DNA from: Enterobacter sp. RHBSTW-00175
GTDB lineage: Bacteria; Pseudomonadota; Gammaproteobacteria; Enterobacterales; Enterobacteriaceae
Assembly (NCBI RefSeq): GCF_013927005.1
Contig: NZ_CP055930.1
Coordinates: forward strand, 1,736,001 to 1,800,000
Direction: 5' to 3'
DNA length: 64,000 bases
The notes beneath the pieces are model-generated. The model was not told where the DNA came from. It saw only the letters and a program-made list of their open reading frames with translations, and made no database searches. The position numbers and the translations under genes were made by a program. Positions 40,133 to 48,580 of the stretch are shown one piece after another; positions within the stretch are counted from its first letter, which is position 1; every line of letters begins with the position of its first letter.

Positions 40133-40759
40133 ATGCTTTGGTCATTTATCGCTGTCTGTTTGTCTGGCTGGCTCTTCGTCGATGCATCTTATCGCGGGCC
40201 TGCCTGGCAGCGTTGGTTGTTTAAACCCGTTACCCTACTTCTCCTGCTGCTGCTCGCCTGGCAGGCTCCAATGTTCAATGCCGTCAGCTACCTGGTGCTC
40301 GCAGGCCTGTGCGCCACGCTGGTTGGTGATGCCTTGACGCTGCTACCCCGTCAGCGTTTGCTGTATGCCGTAGGGGCATTCTTCCTTTCGCACCTGCTTT
40401 ACACCATCTATTTTGCCAGTCAGATGACGCTCTCTTTCTTCTGGCCGTTGCCGTTGATATTGCTGGTGATTGGCGCACTGCTGGTCGCGGTGATCTGGAC
40501 ACGCCTTGAAGAGATGCGATGGCCAATCTGCACCTTTATCGCCATGACACTGGTGATGGTGTGGCTGGCGGGTGAGCTGTGGTTCTTCCGCCCAACATCG
40601 GCTGCGATGTCGGCATTCTTCGGCGCAACGCTGCTGCTTATTGGCAATATTGTCTGGCTGGGCAGCCATTATCGCGGCCGTTTCCGCGCGGATAACGCTA
40701 TTGCCGCCGCCTGTTACTTTGCCGGGCACTTCCTGATTGTACGATCGCTGTACATCTAA
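40133..40759 (+). CDS. yhhN: YhhN-family (TMEM86-like) membrane protein
   Basis: Polytopic inner-membrane protein, 208 residues, about eight hydrophobic segments, related to the TMEM86 lysoplasmalogenase family of eukaryotes. The enzymatic role in bacteria is not established. Its stop lies eight bases before the zntA promoter. Confidence 0.92.
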   Translation: MLWSFIAVCLSGWLFVDASYRGPAWQRWLFKPVTLLLLLLLAWQAPMFNAVSYLVLAGLCATLVGDALTLLPRQRLLYAVGAFFLSHLLYTIYFASQMTLSFFWPLPLILLVIGALLVAVIWTRLEEMRWPICTFIAMTLVMVWLAGELWFFRPTSAAMSAFFGATLLLIGNIVWLGSHYRGRFRADNAIAAACYFAGHFLIVRSLYI

Positions 40760-40766
40760 ATAACTC

Positions 40767-40798
40767 TTGACTCTGGAGTCGACTCCAGAGTGTATGCT
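40767..40798 (+). promoter_or_regulatory. zntA promoter with ZntR operator
   Basis: TTGACT (-35, 40767-40772) and TATGCT (-10, 40793-40798) are separated by an unusually long 20-base spacer that contains the dyad CTCTGGAGTCGACTCCAGAG (40771-40790). This is the E. coli zntA promoter layout: the MerR-type activator ZntR untwists it when zinc is in excess. zntR itself is not in the window. Confidence 0.9.
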
Positions 40799-40835
40799 GC
40801 GGCTAATGAGAAAATTATCATTACCGGAGAATGCC

Positions 40836-43022
40836 ATGTCGACTCCAGAGACAAACAAAAAAGTGCCACAATTTTCGGCACTTAAGCTTAACCTTCTTCC
40901 CGCAAAAGACGATTGCTGCTGCGAAGGCTCCTGCACAACTCAGCCTGAACAGGCATTACCCGATAACGGAAACCGTTACAGTTGGGTGGTGAATGGTATG
41001 GATTGCGCCGCCTGCGCACGTAAAGTCGAAAATGCCGTCCGGCAGGTGAAAGGCGTCGACCATGTTCAGGTGCTTTTCGCCACTGAAAAACTGTTGGTCA
41101 GTGCTGCCTCAGATATCAGCGCCCAGGTTGAAGCCGCCGTGAAAGGCGCCGGATATTCCCTGCGCAGCGAAGATGCCCCGGCCGAAAAAGTCAGCCCGCT
41201 GCGCGAAAATCTCCCGCTGATAATGCTGATTATCATGATGGCGTTAAGCTGGGCACTGGAACAGTTCAACCATCCTTTCGGTAATCTGGCCTTTATCGCC
41301 ACCACGCTGGTCGGGCTGTACCCTATCGCCCGCCAGGCAGTGCGTCTGATGAAAACCGGAAGCTGGTTTGCCATCGAAACACTGATGAGCGTTGCCGCGA
41401 TTGGCGCGTTGTTCATTGGCGCAACGGCAGAAGCGGCGATGGTACTGCTGCTGTTTTTAATTGGTGAGCGCCTTGAAGGCTGGGCTGCAAGCCGTGCGCG
41501 TAAAGGTGTCAGTGCGTTAATGGCGCTGAAACCCGAAACCGCAACTCAGCTGGTCAACGGTGAGCGTAAAACCGTGGCTATCAGTGCACTGCGCCCCGGG
41601 GATGTTATCGAAGTGGCCGCAGGCGGCAGGTTACCTGCCGACGGCGCGCTACTTTCGGCAACGGCCAGTTTCGATGAAAGCGCCCTTACCGGCGAGTCGA
41701 TTCCCGTGGAGCGTGAAGCGGGTGAAAAAGTCCCTGCCGGAGCCACCAGCGTCGACCGTCTGGTGCAATTGACCGTACTCTCCGAACCAGGCGACAGCGC
41801 TATCGACCGCATTCTGAAGCTCATTGAAGAGGCCGAAGAGCGCCGTGCGCCGGTGGAACGCTTTATCGATCGCTTTAGCCGCATTTACACCCCTGCCATC
41901 ATGCTGGTTGCCCTGCTGGTCACCATTATCCCGCCATTGTTGTTTGGCGCGCCGTGGGAAGGCTGGATCTACAAGGGCCTGACGCTGCTGCTGATTGGTT
42001 GCCCGTGCGCGCTGGTTATCTCCACACCCGCTGCGATTACATCAGGCCTTGCCGCCGCAGCACGCCGCGGTGCGCTGATTAAAGGCGGTGCGGCACTGGA
42101 GCAGTTGAGCCAGGTTCAGCATATCGCATTTGATAAAACCGGCACGCTGACCGTGGGTAAGCCACAGGTGACTGGCGTTTATCCCCAGAACATCAGTGAA
42201 GACGAACTACTGGCACTGGCTGCCGCCGTTGAACAAGGTTCGACGCACCCGCTGGCCCAGGCGATTGTGCGTGAAGCGCAGTCCCGTGGGCTGACCATAC
42301 CGGCAGCCACTGCCCAGCGTGCGCTGGTGGGTTCAGGGATTGAAGCCCACGTCGGGGACAAGAAAGTGCTTATCAGTGCTGCGGATAAATTCCCTGTGGC
42401 CGGGTTAGCTGCCCGCGTAAATGAGCTGGAACAGGCCGGGCAGACGGTCATTATTGTGGTGCAGGATGGCACTGCGCTGGGGATGCTGGCACTGCGTGAT
42501 ACCCTGCGTGAGGATGCAAAAGCGGCCATGGCTGATCTGCATCAGATTGGTGTTCAGGGCGTGATCCTGACGGGGGATAACCCGCGCGCCGCCGCGAGCA
42601 TCGCCGCAGAGTTAGGCATGGAGTTTCAGGCCGGGCTGCTGCCTGCCGACAAAGTGAAGGCAGTCACCCGACTGAATGCCAGTGCGCCACTGGCGATGGT
42701 GGGTGATGGGATCAACGATGCCCCGGCAATGAAAGCCTCAACCATTGGCATTGCGATGGGTAGCGGCACCGATGTGGCACTGGAAACCGCGGATGCCGCG
42801 CTCACGCATAACCGGCTGACAGGGCTTGCGCAGATGATCCGCCTGGCGCGCGCCACTCGCGCTAACATTCGTCAGAACATCACGATTGCACTAGGCCTGA
42901 AAGGGATTTTCCTGGTGACCACGCTGCTTGGAATTACCGGGCTGTGGCTGGCGGTGCTGGCAGATACCGGAGCAACCGTGCTGGTAACAGCGAACGCGCT
43001 GCGGCTGTTGCGTAAAAGGTAA
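40836..43022 (+). CDS. zntA: Zn(II)/Cd(II)/Pb(II)-exporting P-type ATPase
   Basis: P1B-type heavy-metal efflux ATPase, 728 residues from the ATG at 40836, preceded by GGAG. The N-terminal metal-binding part has a CCCEGSC cluster and the HMA motif GMDCAACARKVENAV. The core has the TGES actuator motif, the CPC ion-binding motif in GCPCALVISTPA, the phosphorylation site DKTGTLT and the hinge GDGINDAPAM. The frame is open from 40767, but that start lies within the promoter. Confidence 0.97.
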   Translation: MSTPETNKKVPQFSALKLNLLPAKDDCCCEGSCTTQPEQALPDNGNRYSWVVNGMDCAACARKVENAVRQVKGVDHVQVLFATEKLLVSAASDISAQVEAAVKGAGYSLRSEDAPAEKVSPLRENLPLIMLIIMMALSWALEQFNHPFGNLAFIATTLVGLYPIARQAVRLMKTGSWFAIETLMSVAAIGALFIGATAEAAMVLLLFLIGERLEGWAASRARKGVSALMALKPETATQLVNGERKTVAISALRPGDVIEVAAGGRLPADGALLSATASFDESALTGESIPVEREAGEKVPAGATSVDRLVQLTVLSEPGDSAIDRILKLIEEAEERRAPVERFIDRFSRIYTPAIMLVALLVTIIPPLLFGAPWEGWIYKGLTLLLIGCPCALVISTPAAITSGLAAAARRGALIKGGAALEQLSQVQHIAFDKTGTLTVGKPQVTGVYPQNISEDELLALAAAVEQGSTHPLAQAIVREAQSRGLTIPAATAQRALVGSGIEAHVGDKKVLISAADKFPVAGLAARVNELEQAGQTVIIVVQDGTALGMLALRDTLREDAKAAMADLHQIGVQGVILTGDNPRAAASIAAELGMEFQAGLLPADKVKAVTRLNASAPLAMVGDGINDAPAMKASTIGIAMGSGTDVALETADAALTHNRLTGLAQMIRLARATRANIRQNITIALGLKGIFLVTTLLGITGLWLAVLADTGATVLVTANALRLLRKR

Positions 43023-43028
43023 AACACC

Positions 43029-43056
43029 GCCCGGTGGTGGCTTCGCCTTACCGGGC
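43029..43056. repeat. REP element between zntA and tusA
   Basis: GCCCGGTGGTGGCTTCGCCT followed by TACCGGGC, a hairpin between the convergent genes zntA and tusA. Confidence 0.75.
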
Positions 43057-43062
43057 AGGCGA

Positions 43063-43305
43063 TTAACCTTTACGAATCAAATACCGGTACGGCAGCGCTT
43101 CCGTCTGCTGCGCGACCAGTTCGTGTTCCATAAAGGTACAAAAACCGGGGATGTCGCGGGTGGTTGCCGGATCGTCGGCAATGATTAAAAGCGTTTCGCC
43201 GGTCTGCATGTTACGCACGGTTTTGCGCACCATCATCACCGGTTCCGGGCAGCGAAGGCCCTGGGCATCAAGCGTATGGTCTGGGCTGGAAAACAGGTCG
43301 GTCAT
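43063..43305 (-). CDS. tusA: Sulfur transfer protein TusA
   Basis: Carries persulfide sulfur from IscS to TusBCD-E for 2-thiolation of tRNA wobble uridine, and feeds other sulfur pathways. 80 residues from the ATG at 43305 ([20 protein letters not shown]), the active cysteine being in [16 protein letters not shown]. The upstream in-frame start at 43362 would add 19 residues with no counterpart in E. coli TusA. Confidence 0.96.
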   Translation of the reverse strand: MTDLFSSPDHTLDAQGLRCPEPVMMVRKTVRNMQTGETLLIIADDPATTRDIPGFCTFMEHELVAQQTEALPYRYLIRKG

Positions 43306-43434
43306 TTTCTTCTCGTTCACATAAAAACGGCTGTAGTTTACGCCCCGTTGCCGCCAATGCAAACCAGGTTAACGATTGCGTGAAAATTAGCCATTGCAAA
43401 GGTGAATGAAAGCAGTATCATGCAGCGGTTTTTA

Positions 43435-43466
43435 TTGGGTTCCCTCACCCCAACGTTCAAAAAGGT
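43435..43466 (+). promoter_or_regulatory. Probable preQ1-I riboswitch over the yhhQ ribosome binding site
   Basis: P1 is TTGGG (43435-43439) paired with CCCAA (43449-43453). The loop TTCCCTCAC contains CCT (43443-43445), which can pair with AGG (43463-43465) downstream of an A-rich stretch (TTCAAAAA). This is the H-type pseudoknot of the preQ1-I class. The AGG is also the Shine-Dalgarno of yhhQ, seven bases before its ATG, so ligand binding would block translation. YhhQ imports queuosine precursors, which fits. Recognised by eye. Confidence 0.6.
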
Positions 43467-43472
43467 CACAAT

Positions 43473-44138
43473 ATGACGCAGTTCTCTCAACCGCAGCGCG
43501 TAAAAGCGTTGTTCTGGCTTTCTCTTTTTCATCTGCTGGTGATCACCTCCAGCAACTATCTGGTACAGCTGCCGATCGCCATTTTTGGTTTTCATACCAC
43601 CTGGGGCGCGTTCAGTTTCCCGTTTATCTTCCTCGCGACCGATTTAACCGTGCGTATCTTTGGTGCACCGCTGGCGCGTCGAATTATCTTTGCGGTGATG
43701 CTTCCGGCACTGTTCATCTCCTACGTGATTTCTTCCCTGTTCTATATGGGAAGCTGGCAGGGCTTTGAGGCGCTAACGCACTTCAACCTGTTTGTGGCGC
43801 GTATCGCTACCGCCAGCTTTATGGCCTATGCCCTGGGGCAAATCCTTGACGTTCACGTGTTTAACCGCCTGCGGCAAAACCACCGCTGGTGGATGGCGCC
43901 AACGGCCTCCACGCTGTTTGGTAACGTAAGCGATACGCTGGCCTTCTTCTTTATCGCTTTCTGGCGTAGCCCGGATGCGTTTATGGCTGAACACTGGATG
44001 GAAATCGCGCTGGTGGACTACTGCTTCAAGGTGCTTATCAGCATTGTGTTCTTCCTGCCGATGTATGGCGTATTGCTGAATATGCTGCTGAAAAGGCTGG
44101 CAGATAAATCTGAAATCTCTGCATTGCAGGCAGGTTAA
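43473..44138 (+). CDS. yhhQ: Queuosine precursor transporter YhhQ (QPTR family)
   Basis: Inner-membrane importer of preQ0/preQ1 for salvage of the tRNA nucleoside queuosine (shown for E. coli YhhQ, COG1738). 221 residues with about six membrane segments. Characteristic sequences are NYLVQLPIAIFGFHTTWGAF, FIFLATDLTVRIFGAPLARR and FGNVSDTLAFFFIAFW. The Shine-Dalgarno AAGG appears to be embedded in a preQ1-type pseudoknot. Confidence 0.95.
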   Translation: MTQFSQPQRVKALFWLSLFHLLVITSSNYLVQLPIAIFGFHTTWGAFSFPFIFLATDLTVRIFGAPLARRIIFAVMLPALFISYVISSLFYMGSWQGFEALTHFNLFVARIATASFMAYALGQILDVHVFNRLRQNHRWWMAPTASTLFGNVSDTLAFFFIAFWRSPDAFMAEHWMEIALVDYCFKVLISIVFFLPMYGVLLNMLLKRLADKSEISALQAG

Positions 44139-44210
44139 GGGTTCGCTTTAACAGTTGTGATAAGATGCTCGAATGAGCCGTTATGGCCGTTTATCGAAAG
44201 GAAGAAGTCA

Positions 44211-44768
44211 ATGCGCAATCTGGTTAAATATGTCGGGATTGGCCTGCTGGTTGTAGGCCTTGCCGCCTGTGATAACAGCGACACGAAAGCACCTGCTCAA
44301 GGCGCGTCAGCAGAAAGTAATGCGGCCGGGCAGCCGGTAAGTCTTCTGGATGGCAAGCTGAGTTTCTCTCTGCCAGCAGATATGACCGATCAGAGCGGTA
44401 AGCTGGGTACACAGGCGAACAATATGCACGTCTATTCCGATGCGACCGGGCAGAAAGCCGTGATTGTGATTGTGGGCGATGACACCAACGAAGATCTGGG
44501 CGTTCTGTCCAAACGTCTGGAAGATCAGCAGCGCAGCCGTGACCCGCAGTTGCAGGTTGTGACCAACAAGTCCATTGAGCTGAAAGGTCACGCAATGCAA
44601 CAGCTGGACAGCATCATCTCTGCAAAAGGCCAGACCGCATACTCTTCTGTGGTGCTCGGCAAGGTCGACAACAAACTGCTGACCCTGCAAATCACCCTGC
44701 CAGCAGACGATCAGCAGAAAGCGCAGACCGCCGCTGAAAACATCATTAACACCATCGCGATTCAGTAA
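44211..44768 (+). CDS. dcrB: Lipoprotein DcrB
   Basis: 185-residue lipoprotein beginning [20 protein letters not shown], with the lipobox LAAC (Cys20). E. coli DcrB is an inner-membrane lipoprotein needed for phage C1 and C6 adsorption and linked to lipoprotein maturation. The ATG at 44211 is preceded by a GAAGGAAG-like motif; an 18-codon longer frame lacks similarity. Convergent with yhhS. Confidence 0.94.
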   Translation: MRNLVKYVGIGLLVVGLAACDNSDTKAPAQGASAESNAAGQPVSLLDGKLSFSLPADMTDQSGKLGTQANNMHVYSDATGQKAVIVIVGDDTNEDLGVLSKRLEDQQRSRDPQLQVVTNKSIELKGHAMQQLDSIISAKGQTAYSSVVLGKVDNKLLTLQITLPADDQQKAQTAAENIINTIAIQ

Positions 44769-44772
44769 TTAC

Positions 44773-45990
44773 TCACGATGGTGACGTGGCCTCCGGGGTT
44801 TGCTCCGGGGGCCATTTTTTTAGCCTCCACGTCAGCAACAACGCCACCGCCACCAGCCCCGCTGCCGCAAGGTAGATAACCGGCACGCCTGCCCACGCCA
44901 TCACCAGCCCCGCCAGTGGCCCGGTAATGCCCAAAGACATATCCATAAACACCGTATAGGTCGCAAGCGCTGCCCCCTGGTTTTGCTGCGGCACCGCCTT
45001 CACCGCCACCACACCCAGCGCCGGGAACACCAGCGAGAAACCGGCGCCCGCCAGGAAAACACCCATTTTTGCCATCCACGGCGCCGCGGCAATCCCGGTC
45101 AGCAGCAGCCCGACAATCTCCACGCTAAAACAGATCATCGCCACATTCAGCCCGCCCAGGCGGTTGATACCGTTCGGGAACAGCAAACGCGTCCCCACAA
45201 ATGCACAGCTAAACAGGGTTAACGCAAATGCGGCCCCGTCCCACCCTTTTGCATCGTAGAACAAAGTAATAAAGGTCGCGATGACACCAAAACCAGCTGA
45301 GGCCAGCGCCAGCGACATGCCATAAGGCCACACGCGGCCAAGCACCGCACGAAACGGCATCGGCTTACCTTTGCTGGCTTTTACTTTCGGGCGCGGCAGG
45401 GCAAACAAAATCGCCAGCAGTGCGACAGCCATAATAGTCAGCGCCAGCCCGTTTAACCCCGCAAATGAAAAACAGACCACACCCAGCGGCGCGCCGATTG
45501 CCATCGCCCCGTAGGTGACAATGCCATTCCACGATATCACTCGCCCAATGTGGGAAGCACCCACAACGCCCACGCCCCACAGCGTTGACCCTGTTCCGGC
45601 CAGGCTTTGTCCGATACCGAGGATCACGCGCCCCAGGCACAGCAGCACCAGGCTCACTATCGGCCAGCCGCTACTCAATCCGGCCATCAGGTAACTCAGC
45701 CCGCTGAGGAAGCAGCCACACAGCCCTAAGACCACAATGCTTTTTGGCCCGAACAGATCGGCATAACGCCCCGCATAAGGGCGACTTAGCAGAGTCGCGA
45801 AGTATTGCAGGCTAATCACCAGCCCCGCCCAGAATGCGCTAAACCCCATGACATCATGGACATAGCCAGGTAAGACCGCCAACGGCAGGCCAATGGTCAG
45901 ATAACTGGCAAAATTAAAAATGACGACAGAAACAATACGCAGATTAAGGCGTAATCCGCTGAGTGCCGGTTCGGCGGAAGGTTCGGGCAT
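44773..45990 (-). CDS. yhhS: MFS transporter YhhS
   Basis: Major facilitator superfamily protein, 405 residues, twelve predicted membrane segments. The MFS motif A is RPYAGRYADLFGPKS between TM2 and TM3. E. coli YhhS is an uncharacterised efflux-type transporter, with a reported effect on arabinose and glyphosate tolerance; the natural substrate is unknown. Its stop is five bases from the convergent dcrB stop. Confidence 0.93.
   Translation of the reverse strand: MPEPSAEPALSGLRLNLRIVSVVIFNFASYLTIGLPLAVLPGYVHDVMGFSAFWAGLVISLQYFATLLSRPYAGRYADLFGPKSIVVLGLCGCFLSGLSYLMAGLSSGWPIVSLVLLCLGRVILGIGQSLAGTGSTLWGVGVVGASHIGRVISWNGIVTYGAMAIGAPLGVVCFSFAGLNGLALTIMAVALLAILFALPRPKVKASKGKPMPFRAVLGRVWPYGMSLALASAGFGVIATFITLFYDAKGWDGAAFALTLFSCAFVGTRLLFPNGINRLGGLNVAMICFSVEIVGLLLTGIAAAPWMAKMGVFLAGAGFSLVFPALGVVAVKAVPQQNQGAALATYTVFMDMSLGITGPLAGLVMAWAGVPVIYLAAAGLVAVALLLTWRLKKWPPEQTPEATSPS
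44787..44823 (+). terminator. Terminator of dcrB (inside the yhhS 3' end)
   Basis: TGGCCTCCGG / CCGGGGGCCA arms followed by a run of seven T, just past dcrB and overlapping the last codons of yhhS on the other strand. Confidence 0.8.
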
Positions 45991-46134
45991 GGGGTTCTAC
46001 CTGGATTTTTACAACAGTGTTTCACTATTACCACGATGGGTTAAGAAAAGCAGCAGTGACTTTCAGATTAACGGCGTCAGACGAAGCGCAACCCGCGCAC
46101 TACACTTAACAGGCTCCCGGCAAAAGGAATCCGT

Positions 46135-47184
46135 ATGACATCGACCCAGCCCGACAAGACAGGTCTGCATATTTTGTTAAAGCTCGCCAGCCTAGTGGTT
46201 ATCCTTGCGGGCATCCATGCAGCGGCAGATATCATCGTACAGCTCCTGCTGGCCCTCTTTTTCGCCATCGTGCTGAACCCGCTGGTGACCTGGTTTATCC
46301 GCCGCGGTGTGTCGCGACCAGTGGCAATAACAATTGTGGTTATCGTCATGCTGATTGTCCTGACTGCACTGGTCGGTGTGCTTGCCGCCTCGGTGAATGA
46401 ATTTTCCACCATGCTGCCAAAATACAACAAAGAGCTCACGCGCAAGGTCCTGCAATTACAGGATTCGCTCCCGTTCCTGCACATCCACATGTCCCCGGAG
46501 CGGATGCTGCAACGGATGGATTCAGAAAAACTCATGGCCTGGGCCACAACCCTGATGACGCAGCTCTCCGGCGCGATGGCCAGCGTGTTGCTGCTGGTGA
46601 TGACGGTGGTATTCATGCTCTTTGAGGTACGTCATGTGCCTTATAAGCTGCGTTTTGCGCTGAATAATCCGCAAATCCATATTGCCGGCCTTCATCGCGC
46701 ACTCAAAGGTGTGTCTCACTATCTGGCGCTGAAAACCTTACTGAGCCTGTGGACCGGGGTGGTTGTCTGGCTCGGGCTGGTGTTGATGGACATTCAGTTT
46801 GCGCTGATGTGGGGTGTGCTGGCCTTCCTGCTGAATTATGTGCCGAACATCGGGGCAGTGATTTCCGCCGTACCGCCAATGATTCAGGCATTTTTATTTA
46901 ATGGCCTTTATGAATGCATGCTGGTGGGCGCGCTGTTTCTGGTGGTGCATATGCTTATCGGCAATATTGTCGAGCCACGCATGATGGGGCACCGGCTCGG
47001 GATGTCGACACTGGTGGTCTTTTTATCGTTACTCATCTGGGGATGGCTGCTCGGCCCGGTAGGGATGCTGCTTTCAGTCCCGCTTACCAGCGTGTGTAAA
47101 ATCTGGATGGAGACAACCAAAGGTGGCAGCAAGCTGGCAATTTTGCTCGGCCCGGGGCGCCCAAAAAGCCGATTGCCGGGGTAA
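46135..47184 (+). CDS. yhhT: AI-2E family transporter YhhT
   Basis: Putative permease of the PerM/AI-2E exporter family, 349 residues with about seven or eight membrane segments. Family hallmarks are LLLALFFAIVLNPLVTWFIR near the N-terminus and LNYVPNIGAVISAVPPMIQA in the second half. The transported substrate is unknown; the family also includes Na+/H+ antiporters. Upstream of acpT as in E. coli. Confidence 0.92.
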   Translation: MTSTQPDKTGLHILLKLASLVVILAGIHAAADIIVQLLLALFFAIVLNPLVTWFIRRGVSRPVAITIVVIVMLIVLTALVGVLAASVNEFSTMLPKYNKELTRKVLQLQDSLPFLHIHMSPERMLQRMDSEKLMAWATTLMTQLSGAMASVLLLVMTVVFMLFEVRHVPYKLRFALNNPQIHIAGLHRALKGVSHYLALKTLLSLWTGVVVWLGLVLMDIQFALMWGVLAFLLNYVPNIGAVISAVPPMIQAFLFNGLYECMLVGALFLVVHMLIGNIVEPRMMGHRLGMSTLVVFLSLLIWGWLLGPVGMLLSVPLTSVCKIWMETTKGGSKLAILLGPGRPKSRLPG

Positions 47185-47287
47185 TTCCGTATCCCGGTTA
47201 GCTATTATCAGGAGCATTGGATTATAGTATTGGTTTCGCCGCGGAACTTTGCGGTTATCTCTGTTTCGACTTAAGGCCCGACTTCAT

Positions 47288-47908
47288 ATGTACCAGGTTT
47301 TTCTGGGAAAGATCTCTTCGCTGAGCACAGACCGCTGGGCACAAGCTCTTGCCCTGCACGCTCCCACGGGCGTACAGCGCGACCGCTGGCTGGCCGGCCG
47401 CGGGTTGCTTTCCCGCCTGTTTGCACCACACCCCTTGCCGGAAATCGTCTATAGCGAACAGGGAAAACCGGGCTTTGCTGACGACTATCCACTGTGGTTT
47501 AGCATCAGCCATTGTGATGACGATATCGCCCTGATTGTCAGTGATGAAGGTGATGTGGGTTGTTCACTGGAACACATACGCCCGCAGGATAACTGGCGTA
47601 CGCTTGCAAATGCGGTCTTCAGCACTGCCGAACATGATGAAATGGAAAACGAAAAACCGGAGAGTCAGCTTGCCGTGTTCTGGCGTATCTGGACGCGTAA
47701 AGGCGCCATCATCAAACAGCGTGGCGCGCACTCATGGCAAATAGTGAGTATCGACAGTGCTGCCAGCACCCTCCATACGGTAAGCCATTGCCAGGTCGAC
47801 TCCCTGAGTCTTGCCGTATGCACGACCACACCATTTGGCCTTACGACGGCTCTGATCCATTCGGCCGACGACGCGTCGGCAGAAAAATGGTCAGCACACC
47901 CAGAATAA
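47288..47908 (+). CDS. acpT: AcpT-like phosphopantetheinyl transferase with altered active site
   Basis: 206 residues from the ATG at 47288 (MYQVFLGKISSLSTDRWAQA), aligned along its length with E. coli AcpT (holo-ACP synthase 2). The family needs an Asp in the G-x-D-x-E motif and a Glu in W-x-x-K-E-A. Here these read VGCSLEHIRP (Ser93 in place of Asp; Glu95 kept) and WTRKGAIIKQ (Gly139 in place of Glu). The substitutions are plain in the DNA (TGTTCACTGGAA and CGTAAAGGCGCC). The reading frame is intact, so the protein may be folded but inactive, or may have a different job. Its last 68 bases overlap arnF on the opposite strand. Confidence 0.88.
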   Translation: MYQVFLGKISSLSTDRWAQALALHAPTGVQRDRWLAGRGLLSRLFAPHPLPEIVYSEQGKPGFADDYPLWFSISHCDDDIALIVSDEGDVGCSLEHIRPQDNWRTLANAVFSTAEHDEMENEKPESQLAVFWRIWTRKGAIIKQRGAHSWQIVSIDSAASTLHTVSHCQVDSLSLAVCTTTPFGLTTALIHSADDASAEKWSAHPE

Positions 47909-48245
47909 TAAATCCGACACCCGCCAGCCCGTGCCAGGAGAACGTTTCTCCCCAACCGGGCAGCAGAATGGCTGCACCCCACACCAGGATGTAACTGAGA
48001 CTCAGCAAGGCATAGGCTTTGCTGAGCGCCAGACGATGCAGCGCCAGATACCAGCACCCCATTGAAGCCACATAGCCCATCAGCCCAAGCATCAGCGACC
48101 CGGTACCCGGAGCAAAATGCCACAGCGCGATGATAAAAGAAAAATCCTCGCCAACCGGCGGGAGTGTGACCATGGCGTACCGTAACAACAGCTGCGCGAT
48201 GCTGACTAACACCACGCTGCACAACGCCCAGAATGCGCCTTTCAC
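47841..48245 (-). CDS. arnF: Undecaprenyl-phosphate-Ara4N flippase subunit ArnF
   Basis: SMR-like membrane protein, 134 residues, four hydrophobic segments, with [20 protein letters not shown] as in E. coli ArnF. With ArnE it moves undecaprenyl-phosphate-aminoarabinose across the inner membrane. Last gene of the arn operon; it overlaps arnE by four bases and acpT by 68 bases antisense. Confidence 0.93.
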   Translation of the reverse strand: MKGAFWALCSVVLVSIAQLLLRYAMVTLPPVGEDFSFIIALWHFAPGTGSLMLGLMGYVASMGCWYLALHRLALSKAYALLSLSYILVWGAAILLPGWGETFSWHGLAGVGFIILGVLTIFLPTRRRPNGSEPS

Positions 48246-48580
48246 AGGCTCCCTCCCAACAGGATTATCCCGACCATGATGAACCCTACGCCGAGCCAGT
48301 GGTGCGCCGCGACGTTCTCACGCCAGAACGTTTTCGCCGCCAGCGTCACCCAGACAAAGTTCAGGCTCAGCATCGGGTAAGCAATCCCTACCGGAAGGCG
48401 TTGTAGCACCACCAGCCAGACCAGCATTCCGAAGCCCAGCGCCAGCAGCGCCAGGCCAAGCCAGAAGACGATATGCGCACCACGCCGCCCGGATTTCGCC
48501 GGACGGGTGGCCTGTTTCTGGCACAGCTGCCCTGCACAGCTCAGCAGGCTAGCCAATACCAGCCAGAACCAGGTCATCAT
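48242..48580 (-). CDS. arnE: Undecaprenyl-phosphate-Ara4N flippase subunit ArnE
   Basis: 112-residue SMR-type protein with four hydrophobic segments ([36 protein letters not shown]). Partner of ArnF. Overlaps arnT and arnF by four bases each, so it is translated as part of the operon. Confidence 0.94.
   Translation of the reverse strand: MMTWFWLVLASLLSCAGQLCQKQATRPAKSGRRGAHIVFWLGLALLALGFGMLVWLVVLQRLPVGIAYPMLSLNFVWVTLAAKTFWRENVAAHHWLGVGFIMVGIILLGGSL

Noticed and set aside
43440..43452. REP-like CCCTCACCCC before yhhQ
   Set aside because: The stretch lacks the palindromic core of the repeat family and is better explained as part of the preQ1-type stem-loop.
47249..47287. Longer AcpT starting 13 codons upstream
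   Set aside because: The extra residues (MRLSLFRLKARLH) do not match the family, and the ATG at 47288 begins at the conserved MYxxxLGK.
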